The notes under the pieces were generated by a model. That model worked only from the letters and a program-made list of their open reading frames with translations, was not told the DNA's origin and ran no database searches. Shown one piece after another: positions 10,130 to 18,179 of a stretch of DNA of 22,500 bases (positions are counted from its first letter, which is position 1; the number at the start of each line of letters is the position of its first letter). The stretch is from positions 194,899-217,398 of the forward strand of contig CAJNDS010000130.1 in the NCBI GenBank assembly GCA_905221605.1. Reading direction: 5' to 3'. This stretch comes from Symbiodinium natans. Taxonomy: Eukaryota > Sar > Dinophyceae > Suessiales > Symbiodiniaceae. The position numbers and the translations under genes are program-made.

Positions 10130-10650
10130 CAAGCCTGCGCTTCAAAGGCAACTTGGGGATTCTGTGGGACAAAGCTAGCACTTGCTTCTAAAACTCCTGT
10201 GGGCTCCTTAGCTCCTTGCCAAAATATTATGGTATGTTGCCCAGACATCATGGTGGCTCTTATTGGACGAACTGAGGAGAGCTTTTTGCTTCTGACCGCG
10301 GGTCGCGGGTGTAGTTGGCCCTCACACTGACCTGGGCAAAATGAAGGTGGGGTGACGGGGGTCCGATAGGTGATGATTTCGCTGACACTGGCTCAGCGCT
10401 CCGCCGACTTTCTCCAAGGGAAATGAGAGTGGCCTCGGATGATTGGGTCTAGTGCTTCAGTTCATTTAAATTCGTTCAGTGTTTGAGCAAACATGCAAAG
10501 CAACAACAGTGACACTCTGTCTGTGTGACGGGCGCTTTTTTTCTGACTCTCACGGGCACACTCACATGCGAAATCTAAGACCTGAGAACTCTGACACTGT
10601 GACACTACGACTGGAATGGCATCCGCACAGGGCGTGCAGCACGGACCAGC
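10130..10650. other. intergenic stretch, left edge of the AGNGTGA-rich block
   Basis: No gene seen. The first members of the dense heptamer array appear here (plus-strand TCACACT at 10,322; TGACACT at 10,383, 10,592 and 10,600), so the boundary with the retroelement graveyard falls near 10,320. Confidence 0.5.
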
Positions 10651-10651
10651 T

Positions 10652-11456
10652 TCAACTTGGCCACTTCACCTCAACATGATGCACAGACACGCCTGCCATG
10701 TCACTCTCACTCTTGTCGTAGACTCGGACACACAAACAGAACACTTGTGTAGCCAAAATTCCCTCCAATTCTTGGATCCTTTCATTCAGCACCTGAATGT
10801 CATTCCCTCTCCCGTCGTACTCTTCACGCAGCATTCGGAACCTTGGATGACACATGGATGAAAGACACCCAGACGAATGCGGGTTTCACAGGCAATTGCA
10901 AGGACATGTGAACAGAACCTGATTCCAGGAGGCTGGACGAGAAGCTTCTGTACCCATGGATGGTCTGCAACGTCCATGATGACAGGCTCACCTGAACTCA
11001 GGAAGAGCGTCTTCAGACAAGACTGCATGTTCACGGCGGGACTGAGCACCCCGCTCTGAGAAGTCTTGGCTGCACTGGCACTCTCTGGTTTCTTTTTGGG
11101 CTCGTCCTGTGGCTCTTTCTTCACCTTCGGCTCACTCTTCACTCTGATTTGGAACTCTTCTTTCACACTGACTTCTGGTGGCTCTGGCTTCACGAGCGGG
11201 AGCATCACGTATGTTCCTGGCCAAGAGCATTACGAAAAAAACAGGAAGTTCGAGATATGACTTTTGTGCAACCCACCCCAACCCAGCCTGGTGGCAGAGG
11301 GATGCGGGGACGGTAACTCTTCGGACGATGTTCTTCATATTTGTTTTTCTGGTCTTGTCGTTTTTTCTTCTCACGCTCTTGCTTAGTCAGTTTCTTCATC
11401 ACTCTCTTCTTCACGCCGCTTCTCTTGTTGCCGCCGCTTTTCTTCTTGGGCGCCAT
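10652..11456 (-). CDS. Lys-rich basic protein gene with C-terminal coiled-coil segment (at least three coding segments)
   Basis: It starts at the ATG at 11,456 (MAPKKKSGGNKR), followed by a highly basic stretch (VMKKLTKQEREKKKR) and RPRIPLPPGW, which could be a WW-like start but is too short to call. A second segment (about 11,214-10,850) begins after the acceptor CCAG at about 11,215. It reads PEPPEVSVKEEF, then alternating Lys/Glu/Pro (VKSEPKVKKEPQDEPKKK) and a more globular part with MDVADHPWVQ. A third segment in another frame (from about 10,855) is coiled-coil-like (REEYDGRGNDIQVLNERI) and stops at 10,652. The joins are unresolved. The basic N-terminus suggests a nuclear, nucleic-acid-binding protein. 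Function unknown. Confidence 0.5.
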
Positions 11457-11654
11457 GTCCGGTGTAGCAAAGCAATAACTCTCTCAGTATGAGAAAGATG
11501 GAAGGTTTCACCAAAGTTATGCATGTGTGAACCTCAGGATGATGTCAGTTACTGCAAGTGCACTATGCTGATTACAGACGTGCCCCATGGCCAGGAAGCA
11601 TGTTTGAGCCACAACTGGCTGAGGCCAAGAACGGGCTGGACCAAGCCTCCGTAA

Positions 11655-11917
11655 AGCACACCTCAAGCAAAGGTCTCAGGACACTTGCTGAGAAGCACAC
11701 GCAGTTGACCTGTGGTGTCACAGAGGAAGAAGTCCAAACCTGGGGCAAGCAAGCTTCGCGTGATTTGATTGTCAAAGGACTTCCTGAAGCGCTGGACTCG
11801 CACGACATTTTCACGACTGGCGATTGGCACAGGTGCCATCTCACACTTTGGGTTCAGTGCGCCTATCAGGTTGGAAAATGCCGGCACACATGCGCAAAAG
11901 AAATGATGCTGCATCAC
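11655..11917 (-). CDS. possible exon of unknown function
   Basis: The minus-strand frame reads KCEMAPVPIASRENVVRVQR, then RSLLAPGLDFFLCDTTGQL, and stops near 11,663. It lies downstream of the second tandem module and in the same transcriptional sense. The plus strand is equally open here (EEEVQTWGKQASRDLIVKGL), so strand assignment rests on the neighbours and the heptamer orientation alone. Confidence 0.25.
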
Positions 11918-13005
11918 TCGGCTTGGTCTTTCAGACTCTTGTCCGTCTGGTCACTCTTGTCTGCTGCCTTCTCCGCAGGCTGATTCTTGTCTGTCTGGTG
12001 ACTCTTGTCTGCTGCCTTCTCCACACGCTGAATCTTGCCGCAGAGCTTCTTGCGTCTGCCTTCCAAGAAGTCGATCTGGTGATCCAGGCTTTGCAACTCG
12101 GCTTCAAACTCACGCTTCTTGAACAAGGATTTCAGCGATGCCCAACTCTGACGCTCCGAGTGCTGCAAGGTGATCTCCACCTTCACTTCCAGTTTGCTCA
12201 CGTAGCCCTCTGGATACGGGCCGTGGTAAAAGACCTGAGGTGCAACTGCTCATTTGGCAGCGGCGAGAAGAACATTCTGTCACTCTCGACTATGCCCAAG
12301 TGAAGTTAAGAGACACACAAAGGACTCACGCTTCGGTCCCTGTACGTCATACCGCGCGGCTCTTCCACGAAAGCCAACTCCGTCAGATTAATCCTGGGCG
12401 CACGACGTCGGTAACACAGGAGAACACACACGAAAGAACGGGAAAACGAACCGCACCTGACTGAAGCTAGGGAACTGTGACACTGCACCGCGGTTCTGCA
12501 ACCAAAACAGAATCGCGGGCACTGTCGCCGATGCAAAGAAGACCCGGTCCTGGCCCGGCACCTGGCCTTTGGGCAAGAAGCTGTTCCTGATCACTGCCTG
12601 TGTCACACTCTCGTGGTCCCCTTCGTTTAGCAAGCAGTACAGTGGCCAGTTGTTTCCACGTGGGCTCTTCACGGCAACGTTCACACTCGTGTCGAAGATC
12701 ATGACCTTGCAAAGACTCTCCTGGTTTAACATGGATTTGTGCACCATGAACTGACTCTCCTCATTGTCGACGAATTTGTAAAGGCCTCAGAAATTGCATT
12801 GGATTTCACAACTACAGCTACTGCATCAGCCACATGTACATGCCAAGTCACCCTTTTCCAAAGCAAGCGGTGGGTTCGTCACTGTGATCTCAAGCATAGG
12901 CCACGTCCGGCGCTCCATTAGCAACATGCCAATGGCACCCTCACGATGCTCTTGTCTCATTTTCACACTCTTGGGCTTGCTGTCCTTTTTTGGATCATAG
13001 CCCAT
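11914..13005 (-). CDS. tandem-module gene, unit 2 (exons alpha2, beta2, gamma2)
   Basis: Three exons. Alpha2 13,005-12,852 (WPMLEITVTNPPLALEKG), with ATG 13,005 only a provisional left limit. Beta2 12,785-12,489 (GLYKFVDNEESQFMVHKS, NNWPLYCLLNEGDHESV, FFASATVPAILFWLQNR). Gamma2 12,245-11,914 (VFYHGPYPEGYVSKLEV, then a charged coiled coil and a duplicated KAADKS segment). Introns: 12,851-12,786 (GT-AG, 66 nt) and 12,488-12,246 (GT-AG, 243 nt). These boundaries give one continuous frame and coincide with those of unit 1, the main evidence that they are real. The encoded domain is not one I recognise. The coiled coil suggests oligomerisation; nothing more is claimed. Confidence 0.65.
11938..12022 (-). 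repeat. 37-bp in-frame direct repeat in exon gamma2
   Basis: Copies at 11,938-11,974 and 11,986-12,022 differ at two positions. Each encodes an EKAADKS-x-QTDK peptide, giving a charged tandem repeat at the end of the coiled coil. One copy contains the sense-strand heptamer AGAGTGA and the other has AGAGTCA at that place. Confidence 0.9.
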
Positions 13006-13421
13006 CCTGAGTCATTCAGCAGTACCTGTGACAACATGACGAGGCCTAGCACGCTCCCTCTTTGCAAGCCAGGAGCTTCGTGGCAGCCTCACTCTGTTCT
13101 GAGCAGATGGCTGCGTTCGCGCAAGTGTGGCAAAGGATGAAGTCATTCATGTAGAAGCTGCGATGCTGGGCATACCCGTGAGAAGCCATGTTGTCCACTC
13201 ACAGAGGTGGGGATAAGAGCTGGAAAGCAAGAAAAGCTGCTGTTACAAGGTGCATGAGCAGAGGCACTCAACATCAGAACACGAACGCTTCAGTGACACT
13301 GCCAGAGTGAGGGACATGTTCGATTTCACACACGGTCGTCACACTCTGTCTTTCTCTACCAAAATCGCTCCCGTTGCCTGAAAAAGTGGCTCGTCAGGAG
13401 CAGGGACACATCTCACTCTGT

Positions 13422-14473
13422 TCAGTTTGCCTCTCCGTCTCCGTCCGAGACGGGCTGCGAGTCCTCGACGTGCGTGGCCGCCAACACTGACCCTGAAGCT
13501 GGAGCCAGGCCAGACTGCGCCATAGCCTCTGTCACCCTAGCTCTTTGCGCACGGAGATCGACCAAGTGGCCATCGATCTGGGTGACCTCATCTTGCCACT
13601 CTCTTGCACGTTTCATGTTCTGGGCCTCGCGCAGCGGCATCACTGTGCTCTTGTTCAAGAAGATCTTCACTGTCACACTCGAGGCTTGCATGGCATTGAT
13701 GGCAGCGGTCATAGGACCCAGGTAGAAGGCCTCAACTCAACGGCCGTGGCAGGGAAAAGGCAAAGCAGCTTTTTCTACTTTTCCGCCAAGCAACGCACAA
13801 AGGGCTTTGGCCGCGGTCCACGTACTGCAAGGACACTGGCGGACGGCTCTCGGAAGAAAGTTCTTCCACACTGATCCTGAGCTGCAAAAGTTACAGGCAG
13901 GGCCTGCTTTAGAAGCCTGAACACAATCACACGCTTTCACAGCCGGGCGTCACCGTCTTCTCACCATGCGACTGCAGCCAGAGCAACAGAGCCGCCGCGC
14001 TCCAGCTGTTGAAGAACAAGTGACGCTCGGGCGAACTTTCAATGTTCTGCATTGTGAAAGAGTTCAGCAGGACGGTGTTTGACACTGACGTGTGATCGGT
14101 GGGGTCCGTCAGGTAGTACATCGGCCAAGTCTTGGGCTCCGGACCCTCTCTACTAGCGGCGGATAGCTGTAGTTTCACACTCACTTGCTGGGTCTCGGCC
14201 AGACCTGACTTTGTCAGCAGGCTCCGAACCACGGAGCATGTCTCGCCCTGACCGCTCTTGTACAGGCCTCGGTTTGTGCTGGTCTCACAGACATTGGGGC
14301 CGGGGGGGGAGGGCTGGGCCGGAACAGAAGTCTTGTGTGGCTAAGCTGCCTTTCTCCAGAGCTTGGGGCGGGTCCAGGATGGTGATCTGAAGCACATGCC
14401 ACTCACGCTCTTCCAAAACCATGATTTGGTGCAATTGGTCGTAGTTCCTCCTCCTCACTCCAATGTTTGCGCT
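13422..14473 (-). CDS. tandem-module gene, unit 1 (exons alpha1, beta1, gamma1)
   Basis: Alpha1 about 14,473-14,350 (EREWHVLQITILDPPQALEK). Beta1 14,267-13,965 (GLYKSGQGETCSVVRSLLTK, KTWPMYYLTDPTDHTSV, HLFFNSWSAAALLLWLQSH). Gamma1 13,735-13,422 (EAFYLGPMTAAINAM, SVTVKIFLNKS, then charged helix). Introns: 14,349-14,268 with a GC donor (82 nt) and 13,964-13,736 with a GT donor (229 nt). Each is in the same phase and at the same codon as in unit 2. Conserved between units: ALEK|GLYK, WP-x-Y, DH-x-SV, NSF, FF-x-S, WLQ and FY-x-GP. The start of alpha1 is uncertain because the sequence before it is in another frame (KRSQKDTSLKTEQRK). The protein family is not recognised. Confidence 0.65.
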
Positions 14474-14717
14474 GCTCTGTCTTCAACGAAGTGTCTTTCT
14501 GGCTTCGTTTCTCGTCATGGCTGTCACTGCTGCTCCAATGGACTTGTGGCACGTCATGCGCTCCGAGTCCGAGTCACCCTCGACAAGACCACCAAAGGCA
14601 TGCTTGCGTGCCAGGCTCCGGACTACGTACGGTCTCAAACTGAGCCAGAGCCGAAAATGCTTTGGACAGCACCTCGTCACCCTCAAGGCTGCCATTCCAA
14701 CTGGAAAAGACACGGAC

Positions 14718-14957
14718 TCAATAACGCGAAGAGCAGCAAGACGTGGTCCCTGCACATCCACCAAGCCACTGCTTGCCTGGCACAGGAAGCTGCACACACA
14801 CACAGGGTCGGCTCTTCTGCAACAGGAGAATGCCCGCAGTGCCTGAGTGTCTTCGGGTCGTGGTCTGTTCCTGCACGATGGGTTGACACTGAAGGCAAGG
14901 GGGACATTTTGCAGCATGTCTGAAGCTCATGTGAATGCAGACTTTGCAAGTCCGGCA
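14718..14957 (-). CDS. possible Cys-rich (zinc-ribbon-like) exon
   Basis: After a candidate acceptor GATAG the minus strand reads NACRTCKVCIHMSFRHAAKC, then PPCLQCQP. This places Cys as C-x2-C-x2-C-x10-C-x2-C-x2-C, a spacing that could bind zinc. It stays open to about 14,718. It lies just upstream of unit 1 of the tandem-module gene and could be its 5' exon. Splice sites are not confirmed. Confidence 0.35.
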   Translation of the reverse strand, partial: CRTCKVCIHMSFRHAAKCPPCLQCQPIVQEQTTTRRHSGTAGILLLQKSRPCVCVQLPVPGKQWLGGCAGTTSCCSSRY

Positions 14958-15008
14958 GGCATTCTATCCAGGTCACGCTACCATCCCGGACAAACTGCAT
15001 CACGCCCG

Positions 15009-15071
15009 GCGGGCCCTCCCCCCCTCCCCCCTACCCCCCCCCCCCCCCCCCCATGGTACCCCCCCCCCCCC
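15009..15071. repeat. poly-C tract
   Basis: Two long C runs (19 C at 15,034-15,052 and 13 C at 15,059-15,071) with shorter ones before them. A further C run (15,241-15,252) and a G run (15,533-15,546) lie within and beyond the adjacent telomere-like block. Confidence 0.9.
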
Positions 15072-15280
15072 TGTGGTGTGGTTGGGGGTTCGTTTTAGGG
15101 TTTTAGGGTTTAGGGTTTAGGGTTTAGGGTTTAGGGTTTTAGGGTTTTAGGGTTTTAGGGTTTAGGGTTTAGGGTTTACGGTTTAGGGTTTTAGGGTTTA
15201 GGGTTTAGGGTTTTCCCCGCGGATGGGGTACTAAGATGATCCCCCCCCCCCCTGTGGTGTGGTTGGGGGTTGGTTTTAGG
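15061..15280 (+). repeat. direct repeat: C run + CTGTGGTGTGGTTGGGGGTT
   Basis: A C run followed by CTGTGGTGTGGTTGGGGGTT and then GTTTTAGGG occurs at about 15,061-15,100 and again at about 15,241-15,280. The copies differ by one base after GGTT. The 180-bp period suggests that telomere-like repeat plus C-run flank was duplicated as a unit. Confidence 0.85.
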
Positions 15281-15506
15281 GTTAGGGTTTAGGGTTCAGG
15301 GTTTTAGGGTTTAGGGTTTAAGGTTTAAGACTTAAGGTTTAGGGTTTAGGTTTTAGGGTTTAGGGTTTAGGGTTTAGGGGTTTAGGGTTTAGGGTTTAGG
15401 GTTAGGGTTAGGGTTTAGGTTTTAGGGTTTAGGGTTTAGGGTTTAGGGTTTACGGTTTAGGGGTTTGGGGTTTAGGGTTTAGGGTTTAGGGTTTGGGGTT
15501 TAGGGA
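15092..15506 (+). repeat. interstitial TTTAGGG repeat block
   Basis: Dozens of TTTAGGG units, with TTTTAGGG and TTAGGG variants, occupy about 400 bp. The block is interrupted at about 15,214-15,280 by CCCGCGGATGG sequence, a C run and a non-telomeric segment. It lies between two minus-strand genes, so it is internal. The minus-strand frame of the upstream gene stays open into it. Confidence 0.95.
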
Positions 15507-16380
15507 CCGTAGAGTAGGCTTTGGGGGGGGGGGGGGTAGGGGGTTGGGGATGGGGGGGCCCAGGACGCTCGACGCTGAACCATAACTTGGGGTGTTTCAT
15601 ACGCTCTTTACGGATGTTCTTCATTGTGCTTTCACTCACTGCGCAGCGAAGCGAAATCCACGGCCTGCTCGTGGAACCGTGGGTCTGCACATATGCATCA
15701 TGCTTTTTGGCGGCTTCCTTCATTGTGTTCAGGACCTGTAGCTTGGAACCCGCCACACTGGTACAGCATCGCAAGATCTCCTCCATACAAGGGTGCTCTT
15801 CCTTGACTGACTCTTCCACAAAGAGCGCACGAGGCTTCTCACACAGAGACGGCTTGTACTTGATGCTAAGTGGCTTCTTGCCGGCTTTCAAAGCAGCGAG
15901 CAGCTGGCGTTCTTCGACCACGAACGCACCCACGAGCCGGGCCGTCAAACAAGCCACACCCAATTCGTCCCGAGTGTGACTCTGCACGACCACGAGGTGA
16001 CCGGCCTGGCGGGTGTACTTGTGCACCTTCTGTATGAACTCACAGCTGCTTTTGCCGGTACAGCCTATGAAAATCTGGAAGCCCCCGTGCTGCAGGGCTC
16101 TCTGCAGGTCCGCGCTGGCTGTGCCTGACACTAGAGCACAGCCGGCTGGCAGTCCACGCTCGCCGTGCTGCGAGTCCCCGGCCCAGCGGACCGTGCTTGA
16201 CGCTGCCTTTGAAATCTTCATGACCGTCTCTGGTCCGTTCTCGGCCCGCTTGCGCTTCCGGCTCTCAATCTTCCGTGCAGTTGCTCGGACTCTCTCCGAA
16301 ACTTGCTCTTGCTCTTCACCCTGAGGCACTGAAATCGGGCCGAAGACACTCTGCTGCTTCCTGCGCTCTTTCTTGGGCAT
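15472..16380 (-). CDS. basic N-terminus protein of unknown function
   Basis: ATG 16,380 (MPKKERRKQQSVFGPIS) opens 302 codons. The N-terminal 60 residues are strongly basic (ARKIESRKRKRAENG). The middle looks globular: CALVSGTASADLQRALQHGG, FQIFIGCTGKSSCEFIQ, HLVVVQSHTRDELGVACLTA. The last 35 or so residues translate the G/C tract and TTTAGGG repeats, so the true coding end is probably near KHPKLWFSVE (about 15,570), by splicing or truncation. The frame is also open upstream to a single TGA at 16,512-16,510, beyond which it is the final exon of the transposase-like gene. Nothing identifies the family; a nuclear protein is plausible. Confidence 0.5.
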   Translation of the reverse strand: MPKKERRKQQSVFGPISVPQGEEQEQVSERVRATARKIESRKRKRAENGPETVMKISKAASSTVRWAGDSQHGERGLPAGCALVSGTASADLQRALQHGGFQIFIGCTGKSSCEFIQKVHKYTRQAGHLVVVQSHTRDELGVACLTARLVGAFVVEERQLLAALKAGKKPLSIKYKPSLCEKPRALFVEESVKEEHPCMEEILRCCTSVAGSKLQVLNTMKEAAKKHDAYVQTHGSTSRPWISLRCAVSESTMKNIRKERMKHPKLWFSVERPGPPHPQPPTPPPPKAYSTVPKPQTLNPKP

Positions 16381-16509
16381 GGCCTGCAATGTTGCCAAGT
16401 CCGAGTCACGCTGAGCAATGACTTCCTTGTGGGGTGGTATTGGACGGGGTTGAAGCTTTAAGACTATGACAGAGGCACAAGTACAATTGCAAAAGCAGAA
16501 GGTTGCGAG

Positions 16510-17094
16510 TCAAGTTTCGCTAAGCGGTTCTGGAGCACCACGGTCCACCCTCTGCCTCTTCAACACCTCCTTATCTCTCTTGAGGTTGCTGTCACGTCTC
16601 TTCTTCGGAAGCTTCTTTTGCTTGTACTTGGCGCCCCACTTCTTCACATACCTTCGCAGAATGTCAAAAACGTAAGGTGACGAGGCTCCGTCACTACGCT
16701 CTTGTTTCGGAACCTCTTTCAGCAAACGTTCTTCTGCGGCCGTTGAGAAGACACCGCCCAGTAACAGGTTCACACTTGCTCTTGCGTGCAAGAGTTCCGG
16801 AAAGTCTCTGGACGCAGCCGCCCAGGCCTGTTTCAGACTCATTCCCTCCTTGTAGTTGGCCTCGGCTCGGGGCAGCAGCTTCAAGTACTCACACCAACAC
16901 TGCTCGGTGTCGCGCCCCGCAGTCGCCCATATGCGCACCAGACTGGCCCGCAGTTTGCTCTTGAGAGTCTCTCTGTCACGCTCGCGAAGGTGACTGAAAT
17001 CATGACTCTGCTGGTTCCAAGGAGAGGGCAAGCGATAAGAAGCGAACTGACTCTGCCAGCTCAGGTCGCTTGGAGACACTGCAGACACCATCAC
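16510..17094 (-). CDS. last exon of the transposase-like gene (hAT-type C-terminal features)
   Basis: It is preceded by acceptor-like CTGCAG or GACAG near 17,080-17,100. It encodes LPRAEANYKEGMSLKQAW, then RDFPELLHARASVNLLLGG and VFSTAAEERLLKEVPKQ, followed by a Lys/Arg-rich tail (KWGAKYKQKKLPKKRR) that looks like a nuclear localisation signal. FPEL followed by a hydrophobic stretch and S-x-A-E-x-R is reminiscent of the C-terminal dimerisation region of hAT transposases; this is a family-level resemblance I judge by eye. Stop TGA at 16,512-16,510. Confidence 0.5.
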   Translation of the reverse strand: MMVSAVSPSDLSWQSQFASYRLPSPWNQQSHDFSHLRERDRETLKSKLRASLVRIWATAGRDTEQCWCEYLKLLPRAEANYKEGMSLKQAWAAASRDFPELLHARASVNLLLGGVFSTAAEERLLKEVPKQERSDGASSPYVFDILRRYVKKWGAKYKQKKLPKKRRDSNLKRDKEVLKRQRVDRGAPEPLSET

Positions 17095-17180
17095 CTGTCA
17101 GGGCTGGATGCTGGGCTTACTGAAAGGTTACTTTTAAGTTCCTGCACGTGGGAATATTACTCGGGTTTGTCTTGGACGCT

Positions 17181-17620
17181 TCAAGCCTTCACAGCTGCAA
17201 CGAGGTCACGCATGAGACCCAGGCACCTTGTCAAGTCCTCTGGCGTCACTGACATGACAAACTCAGTTTTCTTTGCGTACACGACTCTCGGGGTCTGTAA
17301 GAACTTCAAGACTTCCGACGTAAATCCTCGGAAAGATTCGGCCACGGCAAGGCCCTCCACGAAGAGAAGACTCACCTTTCCATGAACGTGTGCATTGCCT
17401 TGGTCACAGCGACGGGGTCAGGGTCATCCACGTCTCCTGCATGCACCCATCTGGAATGCTCGAAGAGGAGGTCGGCGAGCATGCCGCCCAGAACCAGAAG
17501 CCAGCGGCTTGAGTGGTACCCTGACAGCTCCTCCAGCAGGTACCTCGCCGCTTCCGCTCTTTCTGGATCATCACCCTCATATTCGGTGGCCAGTGTAGAC
17601 ACAGCTTGTTTCAGACGCAC
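17181..17620 (-). CDS. middle exon of the transposase-like gene, with an internal frameshift
   Basis: After an acceptor GTCAG, in-frame sequence reads RLSVRLKQAVSTLATEYEGD, then AARYLLEELSGYHSSRWLLV and WVHAGDVDDPDP. It reaches MHTFMER at 17,373, where TGA interrupts. The protein continues one frame over as SLLFVEGLAVAESFRGF, LQTPRVVYAKKTEFVMSV and LVAAVKA to 17,181. I judge it one domain because the shift is a single missing base at GAAAG-GTGAGT. Upstream, a GC-AG intron (donor AGCAG|GCCGGC near 17,741) joins it to the preceding exon. Confidence 0.55.
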
Positions 17621-17740
17621 ACTCAGCCGCGAATACGGTGTCTTCCTGACGGGACAGTTTTCTTGGCTATGTCTTGTCTAAGTAGTGACTCAGTGTCTCT
17701 TGACTTACTAAAGCAAAACAAAATTGCTCACAGGGCCGGC

Positions 17741-18098
17741 CTGCTGTCGAAACGCTGCGGAGCCCACCCAAGGTGCTTCAACACCTGCACCGCATCGGCA
17801 GCCTGTTCCTTTTGAAAGACGCTGGCATAATGCGACGATGTCGACATCAGCTTGCTGAGGCTGTACGGCTTTTTGCCTGACACTAGCAGCTTGTCTGTTT
17901 CCAGCAACTCCTCATGGTTCTTTAGAGCGTGCTTCAGAACTGTCAGGGCATTGTGACAGCTGTCCTCGCAACGAAACACACACTTCTTCAACCGAGCTGT
18001 GGCCAGATCCGCCGCCTTCAATTGGTCTGACGCTGCGTCCGTAGCGACAAACAAGATCTTCTCCAAGTTCGCTGCGAGGTCCTCGTCACTCTTCGAAC
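17741..18098 (-). CDS. exon of the transposase-like gene (catalytic-core-like segment)
   Basis: It starts after the acceptor CCTGCAG (18,099) and reads EDLAANLEKILFVATDAASD, then RLKKCVFRCEDSCHNALTVL, and ends QRFDSR at a GC donor near 17,741. The arrangement TDAASD, then C-x2-SCHNAL about 25 residues on, then a downstream FDSR, resembles the middle of hAT-like transposases (D in TDGA, then the HC-x2-H region). The catalytic residues cannot be assigned with certainty, so activity is not claimed. Confidence 0.5.
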
Positions 18099-18179
18099 CT
18101 GCAGGACAGTGAGTTCAAGGCATTCCACACTCACTCTCAGCATCTAAACTAAAGGAACAGAATCAGAGGCGCTCTTCTT

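Noticed and set aside
9119-10191. Long plus-strand open frames (up to 331 codons)
   Set aside because: They lie opposite retroelement copy C, whose minus-strand reading has recognisable motifs. GC-rich sequence keeps the opposite frames open.
11558-11983. Plus-strand frame of 141 codons (EEEVQTWGKQASRDLIV)
   Set aside because: Protein-like in part, but it runs into the antisense of exon gamma2, which is supported by its homology to gamma1. Kept only as an alternative to the weak minus-strand exon.
14363-14923. 186-codon plus-strand frame
   Set aside because: Overlaps minus-strand exon alpha1, which is supported by homology to alpha2; the plus frame has no recognisable feature.
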